Below, piece by piece: positions 15,940 through 22,326 of a stretch of 22,326 nt of DNA (positions are counted from its first letter, which is position 1; every line of letters starts with the position of its first letter). Position numbers and translations under genes: made by a program. The DNA comes from Candidatus Methylomirabilis sp. (GTDB lineage Bacteria; DYJV01). The notes beneath the pieces were generated by a model. It was not told where the DNA came from. It ran no database searches and was given only the letters and a program-made list of their open reading frames with translations. The stretch covers positions 19,493-41,818 of the forward strand of contig DYJV01000014.1 of NCBI GenBank assembly GCA_020722945.1. The letters run 5' to 3'.

Positions 15940-17181
15940 TCACTCCAATTTCTCAAACTCTTCCCAATAAGATGGGAAAGATTTCTTTACACAACCTTTG
16001 TCTGATATTGAAACACCTTTATTAATAAGAGAAAATAGAGAGAAACTCATTGCTATTCTATGGTCATTTTCTGGATCAATAGTGCAACTTCTAATCTTTT
16101 TATAATTTCTGCATCCCTCGATCTTTATAAAATCTTGACCAGATTCAGCGTTAATCCCGACTTTATTGAGATTTTTGACAGTTACTTCTATCCTGTCACT
16201 CTCCTTATACCTAAGATGCTCTATATTTTTTATTACAGTTTCCCCGCTGCTTATAGAAGCCAAAACAGCAAGTGTAGGCACCATATCTGGAATATCAGAC
16301 ATATCAACCTCTACTCCATATAATTGGGAGGGATATATCTCAATATGGTTTGAAGATGTTTTTATGGTGGCACCCATCATTTTGACAATATCAATAAATC
16401 TCTTATCCCCTTGCAGCGAAGAATCGTATCTTAAATTATTAATGAAAATAGTTTTATCAGAAAAGAAAGATGAAGCAATAAAGTATGATGCCGATGAAAA
16501 ATCACTTTCAACAGTAAATTCTCTCCCTAAATATGATGAATTTTTTGGAAAAATGAAAATATTCCCATTTCGTTCTACATCTACACTAAAATCCCTCATA
16601 ACCGACAAGGTAATTTCTATATATGGTGCAGAAACTAATTTATCTAATACCTCAATTCTGAATCTATCAGGAAACAATACTCCTGATAGCAGCAGTGATG
16701 AGACAAACTGACTGCTCTTTGCCGCATCTATGGTAATTTGGTTGGGAAGGATATTATAGTTAGAAATTTTGATAGGGGGGAAATTAGAATCTTTGAGATA
16801 GCTGATATCAAAACCAAAATGATTAAGTGAATTAACCAAATCACCCACAGGTCTTGACTGCATCCTCTTATCACCCATGATAGTAACATCAGATGGGTAA
16901 AAATTAGCTAAAGTAGTCAAAAATCTAAATCCTGTCCCATTATTGCCCATAAAGATAGATACTTCACCTTTATCTGCAAATTTACCACTATTGCCAGATA
17001 TATAAAAAGTATTTTTTGAGAGTTGAACTTCTATCCCAAGAGAGCGGATACCTTCCGATAACAAGGCTGTATCTTCTGAAAGGAGAGGATTGTAGATTAT
17101 ACTTTTGCCAGAAGCTAATGCAGCACAAATAAGTGCTCTCTGGGTAATACTTTTTGAACCGGGAATATCTACTCTTATCAT
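15940..17181 (-). CDS. aroA: 3-phosphoshikimate 1-carboxyvinyltransferase (EPSP synthase) AroA
   Basis: This 413-residue enzyme joins phosphoenolpyruvate to shikimate-3-phosphate, the step before AroC. Signatures include PGSKSITQRAL (7-17), the substrate loop GNNGTGFRFL, the block KSSQFVSSLLLSG, the catalytic D in SDIPDMVPTLAVLA, YKESDRIE, and DPENDHRIAMSF. The substrate loop differs from the common GNAGTAxR form at two small residues (A to N and A to G) but keeps the central glycine and the arginine. ATG17181 is the first possible start after an in-frame stop; its ribosome site is weak, with AAAGGA unusually far upstream. It is transcribed together with aroC, away from the Cache gene. Confidence 0.97.
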   Translation of the reverse strand: MIRVDIPGSKSITQRALICAALASGKSIIYNPLLSEDTALLSEGIRSLGIEVQLSKNTFYISGNSGKFADKGEVSIFMGNNGTGFRFLTTLANFYPSDVTIMGDKRMQSRPVGDLVNSLNHFGFDISYLKDSNFPPIKISNYNILPNQITIDAAKSSQFVSSLLLSGVLFPDRFRIEVLDKLVSAPYIEITLSVMRDFSVDVERNGNIFIFPKNSSYLGREFTVESDFSSASYFIASSFFSDKTIFINNLRYDSSLQGDKRFIDIVKMMGATIKTSSNHIEIYPSQLYGVEVDMSDIPDMVPTLAVLASISSGETVIKNIEHLRYKESDRIEVTVKNLNKVGINAESGQDFIKIEGCRNYKKIRSCTIDPENDHRIAMSFSLFSLINKGVSISDKGCVKKSFPSYWEEFEKLE

Positions 17182-17236
17182 AAGAAAATCGTATTAAAAA
17201 AATCCTTTCAATTGTGCTTGAGGTAAACAGATCTTG

Positions 17237-17265
17237 AGATTATTTAAATATTATCAAAAAGTCAA
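17237..17265 (-). promoter_or_regulatory. Candidate promoter of aroA-aroC
   Basis: On the minus strand TTGACT (17265-17260), five of six matches, is followed by a 17-nt spacer and TAATCT (17242-17237), a weak -10 box. The start would be near 17230, about 50 bases before the aroA start codon. The -35 box overlaps the left edge of the inverted-repeat cluster at 17262-17308, as an operator would. Confidence 0.35.
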
Positions 17266-17308
17266 GTTTTAAATTTTAAACTTATTTTAACTTGAAATAA
17301 GTTTAAAA
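17262..17308. repeat. Nested inverted repeats, probable operator
   Basis: TTTTAAACTTATTT (17274-17287) and its exact reverse complement AAATAAGTTTAAAA (17295-17308) form a 14-bp perfect inverted repeat around seven bases. A second, overlapping repeat pairs TCAAGTT (17262-17268) with AACTTGA (17289-17295). Seen as protein sites, AAGTT/AACTT half-sites recur about every 11-13 bases, close to one DNA turn. The cluster lies between divergent genes, so it is not a terminator for either neighbour. Confidence 0.6.
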
Positions 17309-17358
17309 ATGTATTAGTAATAATTTATCACTAAAAATTTTTTTTGGAGGAGAGAATT

Positions 17359-17874
17359 ATGAAAAAATGTCTAATGTTTACAATCTTATCCATTTTACTA
17401 TCTTTAAACTCACTTTTTGCAGCTGATGCCAATCTTATTAACAAGGCAAAGTCAATCTGCAATGAAGCTGCCAAATATCTTGATGGTGGTGGGAAATTGG
17501 AAGAGTTCAACAAGCAAAATACCAAATTTGTAGATGGGACACTTTATGCTTTTATTTATGAATGTAAAGGGAATGATGTTATCTTGGCAGCTCATCCATA
17601 CCTTGTGGGGAAGCTTGTTGGTAAAAGCCTTTCAGCTTTAAAAGATAAAAATGGTAAATTTTTTGCCCTTAATTTATGCAGAATTGCAAAAGATAATCCC
17701 AATGGGATATGGGACAACTACTATTGGCTCAATCCTGCCACCAAAGCTATAGAGGAGAAATTTACATATCTAAAAGTAGTCCCCAGCAAAAAAAATCTTT
17801 TAGTTGGAGTGGGTGTATATAAGAGTGAATTGGGAGATGCTACTCTTGATGTTCTTAACACCCAATACAAATAA
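17359..17874 (+). CDS. Exported stand-alone Cache-domain protein
   Basis: This 171-residue protein has a signal peptide: KK, a hydrophobic core (about 5-20) and a cleavage region SLFAADA, most likely cut after A21, A22 or A24. The mature part is a single small-Cache (sCache_2-like) sensor domain, with a helix SICNEAAKYLDGGGKLEEFN, the strand VDGTLYAFIYE, the block ILAAHPYLVGKLVGKSL, a DKNGKFFALNL helix, and the late strands around KVVPSKKNLLVGVGVY. Such domains usually sit in chemoreceptors or kinases; here there is no membrane helix after cleavage and no signalling domain. I chose ATG17359 because GGAGGAG lies just upstream; a TTG at 17344 overlaps that site. A chemoreceptor follows 181 bases downstream, so it may be a soluble ligand-binding partner, but that is inferred. 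Confidence 0.85.
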   Translation: MKKCLMFTILSILLSLNSLFAADANLINKAKSICNEAAKYLDGGGKLEEFNKQNTKFVDGTLYAFIYECKGNDVILAAHPYLVGKLVGKSLSALKDKNGKFFALNLCRIAKDNPNGIWDNYYWLNPATKAIEEKFTYLKVVPSKKNLLVGVGVYKSELGDATLDVLNTQYK

Positions 17875-17899
17875 CCCACTCAAAGTAAAATAATTACAA

Positions 17900-17941
17900 T
17901 TATATCAGGGGATTAGACATTTTTCTACTTCCCTGATATAA
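17900..17941. terminator. Stem-loop after the Cache gene, possible weak terminator
   Basis: An 11-bp perfect stem pairs TTATATCAGGG (17900-17910) with CCCTGATATAA (17931-17941) around a 20-base loop, starting 25 bases after the Cache stop codon. No T-tract follows on either strand, so intrinsic termination would be weak; it may instead stabilise the mRNA end. The right arm CCTGATATAA also occurs at 32-41 near the window start, so it may belong to a dispersed intergenic sequence. Confidence 0.4.
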
Positions 17942-18055
17942 AATCTATAACTTTTAATTTAATATTTCTATTTTTGCTTACTTTTGCCCATTCAATATCT
18001 GCACTTTTTTGTTTACCGACAGGTAGATTAAAACTTTTATAGGGGAGTTGATTTA

Positions 18056-21000
18056 ATGAATATAAATATCAAAAATAAGCTTATACTTCTTGGGACCATT
18101 TTTGTTTTAGGAATTGCTATTATTCTCTCTATATCTATATACAGCAGTAAAAAAATAATTGATAACGACAACAAACTAAAGATTTCTAAAGAGAAGATAG
18201 ATAAGATAGAAAAAAATATTAGCAAAGAAATTGAAGTAAAAGCTTTTATCAATGCAATCGTAAAAAATAGCTCCTTATTACTTGACAGTAAAGACACCAA
18301 ATATATAACCGAAGTAATACAATCTTTTCAAAAAGCCAAAAAGCAAAAGATAAAAGTTGATTCAATAGTAACAATAGAGGAAATATTTGAAAATTTTGCC
18401 TCAAATTTCTCTCTTTTCATAGATTCTCAAAGTTCCACAGATGAAAATTACTCCAAATATAAGAGTAATCTTGATACTCTAAAAGACAATATTAACAACA
18501 GCATTGCAATTTTTGATACAACAGGGGATAAAGCTCCTCAAAGGATACTATCCTTTGCAACTGTTGTGCAGAGTATAGAACTTTTACTTATGGATATTGC
18601 TATCGATCTTGGCAGATATTCATCAGAAGTTATATCCATTGATAACTTTGATAAAAATAGAAAAGAGTTTGCATCAAAGATACAGACTGAGAATAGTAAT
18701 ATGATAGCACTCTCAAGCTTGCTCAAACCTTCCGAAAAGAAAGATTTCAAACTTGAAGAGAATTTGAAATCTTTAGATGAGTTTATATTCTCTTTTAACA
18801 ACAATCTTTTAAAATTTATTGAAACAAAGGAGCAATACAAACAATCTTACAAAAAACTCAACGAACAAATAGATTCATTTCTACTTGAAATAAATAAAGA
18901 TATAGACAAAGAGAGGAAAGATCTATCTCTTTTATATTCAGATATGTCCAAAATAGAGAAAAGCATTAGCCAAGAAAACCACTTTTACAGTAAAATCATA
19001 CTCTTAACCGGTATCATTGCACTTGTTGTATCCATTGTTGTGCTGATATTGATTGTTTTATCAATTACAAAACCTCTCAAAAATATAGAAAAAAATGTTG
19101 AGGATCTTGCTGAAGGTGAAGGGGATCTCACAAAAAATATCGATATAAAGTCTCAAGATGAGATTGGATATGTAGCAGACAAACTCAACATATTTATTCA
19201 AAAGATGCATGGGATAGTGAGCAACATCAAAAATATTGCTCTTCAATCAGTTATAGATACAATAAGTATGAATAAAGATGCTTATAGTATGAAAAATAAA
19301 TTAAGACTTACTATGGAGAAAGTCATTCAAGATATTGGCAATAATCTTTCTAAGCTAAATAGCAACAGTCAGCTCACAATAGAAAACTCCAAAATTGTTG
19401 AAAGCACACTCAAAAGGACAATATCTTTCTCTGAAAAGATAAAAACATCCTCTTTCAAAACTCAAGAATCTGTTACTACCCTTTTAAAAGAGATTGATGA
19501 AGTATCTTCAGCAATAGAGGAGATGGTAGCGAGTCTAAAGAGTGTTTCTGATGAGATAACAAACGTAAATGACAATTCTGTTGACATCAAAAATTCCAGT
19601 GAGCAGGTTAAATTTCAAGTTGAAAATACTGATAAAAGTGTTGTTCAGATACTTCAGGAGATAGAGTCTGTCTCAAGTGCAATAAACGAGCAGACTGCAA
19701 GTATAAAAGAGATATCAAACAATGCAGGTGAGGCTGATAAGTTGAGTGACGAGACTATTGCCAAAGCAAATGACGGCTCTTTGAAATTGGAAAAGTTTCT
19801 TACTTCAAACAACCAGCTTATTGATGGTTTAAAGATTACAAGTTCTGACATCGAAAATCTTTCAGAGATGGCAGGTAACATAGGTCAAATTACAGAAATG
19901 ATATCAGAGATATCAGAGCAAACTAACCTCCTTGCACTTAATGCAGCGATAGAAGCAGCAAGAGCTGGTGAAGCAGGTAAAGGTTTTGCAGTGGTTGCAG
20001 ATGAAGTCAGAAAACTTGCTGAAAGAACTGCAAATGCAACCAAAGATATCGGAAATGTTCTTGACAAAATCAGAGACAAAATAACAACTGCAAATACCAA
20101 AATAAATCAAGTCATCCAAAAATCAGAGAAAGAGAAAATATTTGCTGAAGATACTCAAGTTGCAATAAAAGATATAATCACAGCAAGTAACAACACAAAA
20201 CTTTTGGTCTCCCAAATCACAAAAGCAACCGAAGAGCAGGCTAATGTAGGGATTCAGATTGTAAACAGTATGAACAATATCAATGACGCTGCTGATCAGG
20301 TAAAGGAGACTTTTTCTCAACTCAAGGTTTCTGAAGATACTGTTTCAGACAAAATATTAGATACTACACATTTGATAAGTAAAGTTACTATATCTGTCCA
20401 AGAACAGCTCACAACAATGAATAGTATTGGCAAATTGGTAATTGAAATGCAGGAGTTTGCAAAAGATGTGAGCACAATAGTTGAAGAGCAGGTAAACAAC
20501 AACGATATAATCACCAAATCTATAAATGATACAAACAGCAATGTTAACAGCATGCTTGAATCATTGAATGACCAGATAGCAACATCACAAGAGCTTGCTC
20601 AAAGCAGTGATACATTGGAAGAGCTTAAAAATATAATTTTTAAAGAGATAGCCAGAATAACCGAAAAAGGTAACGAATTAAAAAAAGTTATGGGGACCCT
20701 CAATAGCACCATTGATATCTTCAAGTTAAACAAAAAATCTTATCTTGAACAGATATGCTTTAATGAGATAAAAAATCTTACTAACTTAGATTACCTTACA
20801 AAACGTTTTAAAACTATAGATTCCTCAAAATATACAAAAGATCTTTCTTTTTCAAATTTTATAGAGGATAACCAAACAAATTTTACAAATTCAAAAGAGA
20901 TATCAGAAAAATATAAAGAGTATGAAAAAATGTTAGAAGAGTTAATCACTTTACACAATACTCAACAGTTTGTAGAGAGAGATTCTCTTTTTGATAAAGC

Positions 21001-21079
21001 GTATAAAGCAGTATACCAATTAAAAAATATTGTCCAATCAGGTTACAGTGAAAAAGAAAATAGTATTGTAGCAGTATAA
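18056..21079 (+). CDS. Large transmembrane methyl-accepting chemotaxis protein
   Basis: This 1007-residue chemoreceptor has TM1 at about 9-29, an all-helical periplasmic domain of about 285 residues, TM2 at about 314-336, and a HAMP domain at about 337-385 ending with the DEIG block. The signalling domain has the highly conserved tip [19 protein letters not shown] (621-639) followed by [18 protein letters not shown]. Each arm, HAMP to tip and tip to about 891, is close to 250 residues, about twice the E. coli type. Methylation-region-like segments recur at [10 protein letters not shown] and [16 protein letters not shown] further 116-residue helical domain follows; it has no NWETF-type tail and I do not recognise it. 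AGGGGAG lies eight bases before the ATG. The periplasmic ligand is unknown; the upstream Cache protein is a possible partner, and CheA/CheW at 3374-6022 possible outputs. Confidence 0.95.
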   Translation: MNINIKNKLILLGTIFVLGIAIILSISIYSSKKIIDNDNKLKISKEKIDKIEKNISKEIEVKAFINAIVKNSSLLLDSKDTKYITEVIQSFQKAKKQKIKVDSIVTIEEIFENFASNFSLFIDSQSSTDENYSKYKSNLDTLKDNINNSIAIFDTTGDKAPQRILSFATVVQSIELLLMDIAIDLGRYSSEVISIDNFDKNRKEFASKIQTENSNMIALSSLLKPSEKKDFKLEENLKSLDEFIFSFNNNLLKFIETKEQYKQSYKKLNEQIDSFLLEINKDIDKERKDLSLLYSDMSKIEKSISQENHFYSKIILLTGIIALVVSIVVLILIVLSITKPLKNIEKNVEDLAEGEGDLTKNIDIKSQDEIGYVADKLNIFIQKMHGIVSNIKNIALQSVIDTISMNKDAYSMKNKLRLTMEKVIQDIGNNLSKLNSNSQLTIENSKIVESTLKRTISFSEKIKTSSFKTQESVTTLLKEIDEVSSAIEEMVASLKSVSDEITNVNDNSVDIKNSSEQVKFQVENTDKSVVQILQEIESVSSAINEQTASIKEISNNAGEADKLSDETIAKANDGSLKLEKFLTSNNQLIDGLKITSSDIENLSEMAGNIGQITEMISEISEQTNLLALNAAIEAARAGEAGKGFAVVADEVRKLAERTANATKDIGNVLDKIRDKITTANTKINQVIQKSEKEKIFAEDTQVAIKDIITASNNTKLLVSQITKATEEQANVGIQIVNSMNNINDAADQVKETFSQLKVSEDTVSDKILDTTHLISKVTISVQEQLTTMNSIGKLVIEMQEFAKDVSTIVEEQVNNNDIITKSINDTNSNVNSMLESLNDQIATSQELAQSSDTLEELKNIIFKEIARITEKGNELKKVMGTLNSTIDIFKLNKKSYLEQICFNEIKNLTNLDYLTKRFKTIDSSKYTKDLSFSNFIEDNQTNFTNSKEISEKYKEYEKMLEELITLHNTQQFVERDSLFDKAYKAVYQLKNIVQSGYSEKENSIVAV

Positions 21080-21106
21080 ATGTTAATATTTTTAACTATT
21101 TTTTCA

Positions 21107-21153
21107 GACAGGATTCTTTAATTGGTCAAACAGCAAACCTGTCTACTGACAGG
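21107..21153 (+). promoter_or_regulatory. Competing GACAGG/CCTGTC pairing at the ROK gene start
   Basis: GACAGG occurs at 21107-21112, where it covers the only ribosome-site-like sequence, and again at 21148-21153 within the first codons. Between them CCTGTC (21138-21143) is complementary to both. Pairing with the second copy gives a compact hairpin with a TACT loop; pairing with the first would cover the initiation region. This is visible in sequence; a regulatory role is speculation. Confidence 0.3.
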
Positions 21154-22039
21154 CAAGATTCTTGTATTTGATATAGGTGGGACAAATATCAAATATGGAT
21201 TGTTTTCTAATAAAGGGAGATTGCTTAAAACAGGGGAGGAGGAAACACCAAAAAGTTATAACAACCTCCTCCTCTTTATACTTGATAATGTCATCTCTAA
21301 CCACAATATTGGATATGTTGTATTAGGTATTCCAGGGACAATATCATACGCCAACCATAAAATAATCTTTGCCCCCAACCTAAAATATCTTACCAATAAA
21401 TACATTGTCAGAGATCTAAATAAAAAAGGAAATATCCATTGTCTGATTGAAAATGATGCAAATTTAGCAGGGATAGGTGAGTATTACTACAAAAAAGAGA
21501 GGGTTAAAAACTTTGCTCTTGTAACCCTTGGCACAGGAGTTGGGGGAGCTCTTATAAACAACGGCAAGATATTCACCTCCAAAATTAGCTCTTTTGAGCT
21601 TGGTCATATGAAAATAGTTAAGGATGGGAGATTATGTGGCTGCGGTAAATTTGGATGTTTTGAAGCTTATGCTTCAAAGATAGGATTGGAAAACACATAT
21701 TCTGAATTGACCGGGGAATTCTTACCTGTAAATGATATAATTTCAAAAGCAAGGGTCATGGAAAAATACTCTACCAAATCATTTCAAATATTTGGAAGTT
21801 ATCTTGGGTTAGGTTTATCAAATATAGCAAATCTACTTACACCTGAAGAGATAATTTTATCTGGAGGATTATCAGAGGTTGCAGATCTATTTTTTGATAC
21901 TACAATTCAAACTTTTAATGATAATATTTACCCCTCTTTCATTAATAAAATTAAACTATCCATATCACAATTAAAAAATAGAGCTGCACTATTTGGCGGT
22001 TACTCCCTTGCAAAAGTAAGCCAGCAAAGACAATCTTAA
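21122..22039 (+). CDS. ROK-family sugar kinase (glucokinase-like)
   Basis: This 305-residue protein probably phosphorylates a hexose with ATP in the cytoplasm. The ATP-binding loop is FDIGGTNIKYGLF (about 16-28). The sugar/catalytic block is IENDANLAGIGEY with the catalytic aspartate, followed by VTLGTGVGGALI. The ROK zinc site is visible as GHMKIV and then CGCGKFGCFEAYAS, giving one histidine and three cysteines. The block LTPEEIILSGGLSE closes the fold. Its sugar cannot be fixed from sequence, so glucokinase is only the default. The start is uncertain: TTG21122 gives twelve residues before KILVFDIGG, more than usual, with only a weak CAGG site; a CTG at 21146 is the alternative. It follows the chemoreceptor by 42 bases and may be read with it. 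Confidence 0.9.
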   Translation: MVKQQTCLLTGKILVFDIGGTNIKYGLFSNKGRLLKTGEEETPKSYNNLLLFILDNVISNHNIGYVVLGIPGTISYANHKIIFAPNLKYLTNKYIVRDLNKKGNIHCLIENDANLAGIGEYYYKKERVKNFALVTLGTGVGGALINNGKIFTSKISSFELGHMKIVKDGRLCGCGKFGCFEAYASKIGLENTYSELTGEFLPVNDIISKARVMEKYSTKSFQIFGSYLGLGLSNIANLLTPEEIILSGGLSEVADLFFDTTIQTFNDNIYPSFINKIKLSISQLKNRAALFGGYSLAKVSQQRQS

Positions 22040-22063
22040 GATAAAAATATTCTTTATTAATGC

Positions 22064-22091
22064 TTGACATAAAACGTTAAAACATTGTAAT
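22064..22091 (+). promoter_or_regulatory. Sigma70-type promoter of a downstream leader
   Basis: A perfect TTGACA (22064-22069) is followed by a 16-nt spacer and TGTAAT (22086-22091), one mismatch from TATAAT. It begins 25 bases after the ROK stop codon. The transcript would start near 22098 and run off the right end of the window with no confident coding sequence. Confidence 0.65.
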
Positions 22092-22097
22092 AAAAAT

Positions 22098-22326
22098 TTT
22101 ATTTTACTTTTTTTGGTAATTTGGAAATTCACATACTTGTTTTGAATAGTTTTGATAAATATTGTTCTTTGAGAGTCTTTGTGTATATGAAATTCCGAAA
22201 TCAACCAACAAACAGACAAGTTTCAGAATGAAAGTGTAGGACAGTTTTTACAAGATAACAATTCTTTATCTATAATTTAAAAATTAAAGATAAATTAAAA
22301 TATAGGAGAGAATATCTCTATTGCCC
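22098..22326 (+). other. Structured leader region with boxA-like motif, gene beyond window
   Basis: No gene is supported in these 229 bases. An imperfect stem pairs 22120-22135 with 22185-22200 (TTTGGAAATTCACATA against ATATGAAATTCCGAAA). In its loop TGTTCTTTGAGA (22163-22174) resembles the boxA antitermination element of rRNA leaders. A second hairpin at 22265-22294 has 13 base pairs, one A-A mismatch and a two-base loop. AGGAGAG at 22304-22310 could be a ribosome site for a TTG at 22321, but only two codons are visible. It may lead an rRNA operon or a protein gene. Confidence 0.35.

Noticed and set aside
16166-16711. A 181-codon open frame on the + strand within aroA
   Set aside because: It is antisense to a well-conserved enzyme, has no ribosome site or family similarity, and its composition mirrors the aroA codons.
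17344-17358. TTG start adding five residues to the Cache protein
   Set aside because: It overlaps the GGAGGAG ribosome site and would spoil a typical signal peptide start at ATG17359.
17875-18055. Sigma28 or sigma54 promoter before the large chemoreceptor
   Set aside because: ACCGACAG near 18015 faintly resembles a sigma28 -10 box, but there is no TAAA at the right distance; no GG-N10-GC sigma54 core was found.
1-22326. CRISPR arrays, insertion sequences, integrases, phage genes, toxin-antitoxin or defence genes
   Set aside because: I looked for regularly spaced repeats, transposase-type motifs and terminal repeats on both strands and saw none; the window reads as stable chromosomal content.
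22321-22326. Start of a protein gene at TTG22321
   Set aside because: AGGAGAG lies ten bases upstream, but only two codons are visible, so it cannot be supported as a gene.

Overview
The window is about 22.3 kb of strongly AT-rich bacterial DNA, densely packed with genes on both strands. It carries one tRNA-His gene and 17 protein genes I can support. The mix suggests a motile, Gram-negative anaerobe or facultative anaerobe: a CheA-based chemosensory operon, a large transmembrane chemoreceptor, an exported Cache protein, an NfnAB-type electron-bifurcating transhydrogenase, aromatic amino acid genes and ComEC. The style of the CheA, STAS and receptor-like proteins recalls Deferribacterota or Desulfobacterota/Geobacter-type bacteria. 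Deferribacterota is my best guess from protein style and low GC, but nothing here proves it. I see no insertion sequence, prophage, CRISPR array or rRNA gene.

Region 1 (1-604) holds a sigma70-type promoter, tRNA-His(GTG) and a small DUF2905-like membrane protein. Region 2 (857-7729, + strand) is a compact signalling operon: a soluble protein with two divergent chemoreceptor-type hairpins, a STAS protein, CheY, CheA, CheW, and a REC-REC-REC-GGDEF diguanylate cyclase. No CheR, CheB, CheC, CheD or CheZ is present. CheA carries an inserted pair of 25-residue repeats resembling the MshEN/T2SSE-N fold, some members of which bind c-di-GMP. Together with the terminal cyclase this suggests a chemosensory pathway that makes, and may sense, c-di-GMP. 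This is the most interesting part of the window.

Region 3 (7730-10396) holds a 319-base intergenic region with a perfect 19-bp palindrome, a good promoter, nfnA (TTG start), nfnB and a strong intrinsic terminator. Region 4 (10408-13597, - strand) is a dnaJ/cbpA-like gene followed by comEC, whose C-terminal metallo-beta-lactamase-like domain has lost its metal ligands. Region 5 (13656-14776, +) is an HD-GYP phosphodiesterase, a possible counterpart to the cyclase. Region 6 (14881-17265, -) is aroA-aroC with coupled translation.

Region 7 (17262-22039, +) begins with a cluster of inverted half-sites between aroA and the next gene. It continues with an exported stand-alone Cache protein, a 1007-residue chemoreceptor with very long signalling arms and an unrecognised C-terminal domain, and a ROK sugar kinase. 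Region 8 (22064-22326) is a promoter followed by a structured, apparently non-coding leader with a boxA-like motif; the gene it serves lies beyond the window.
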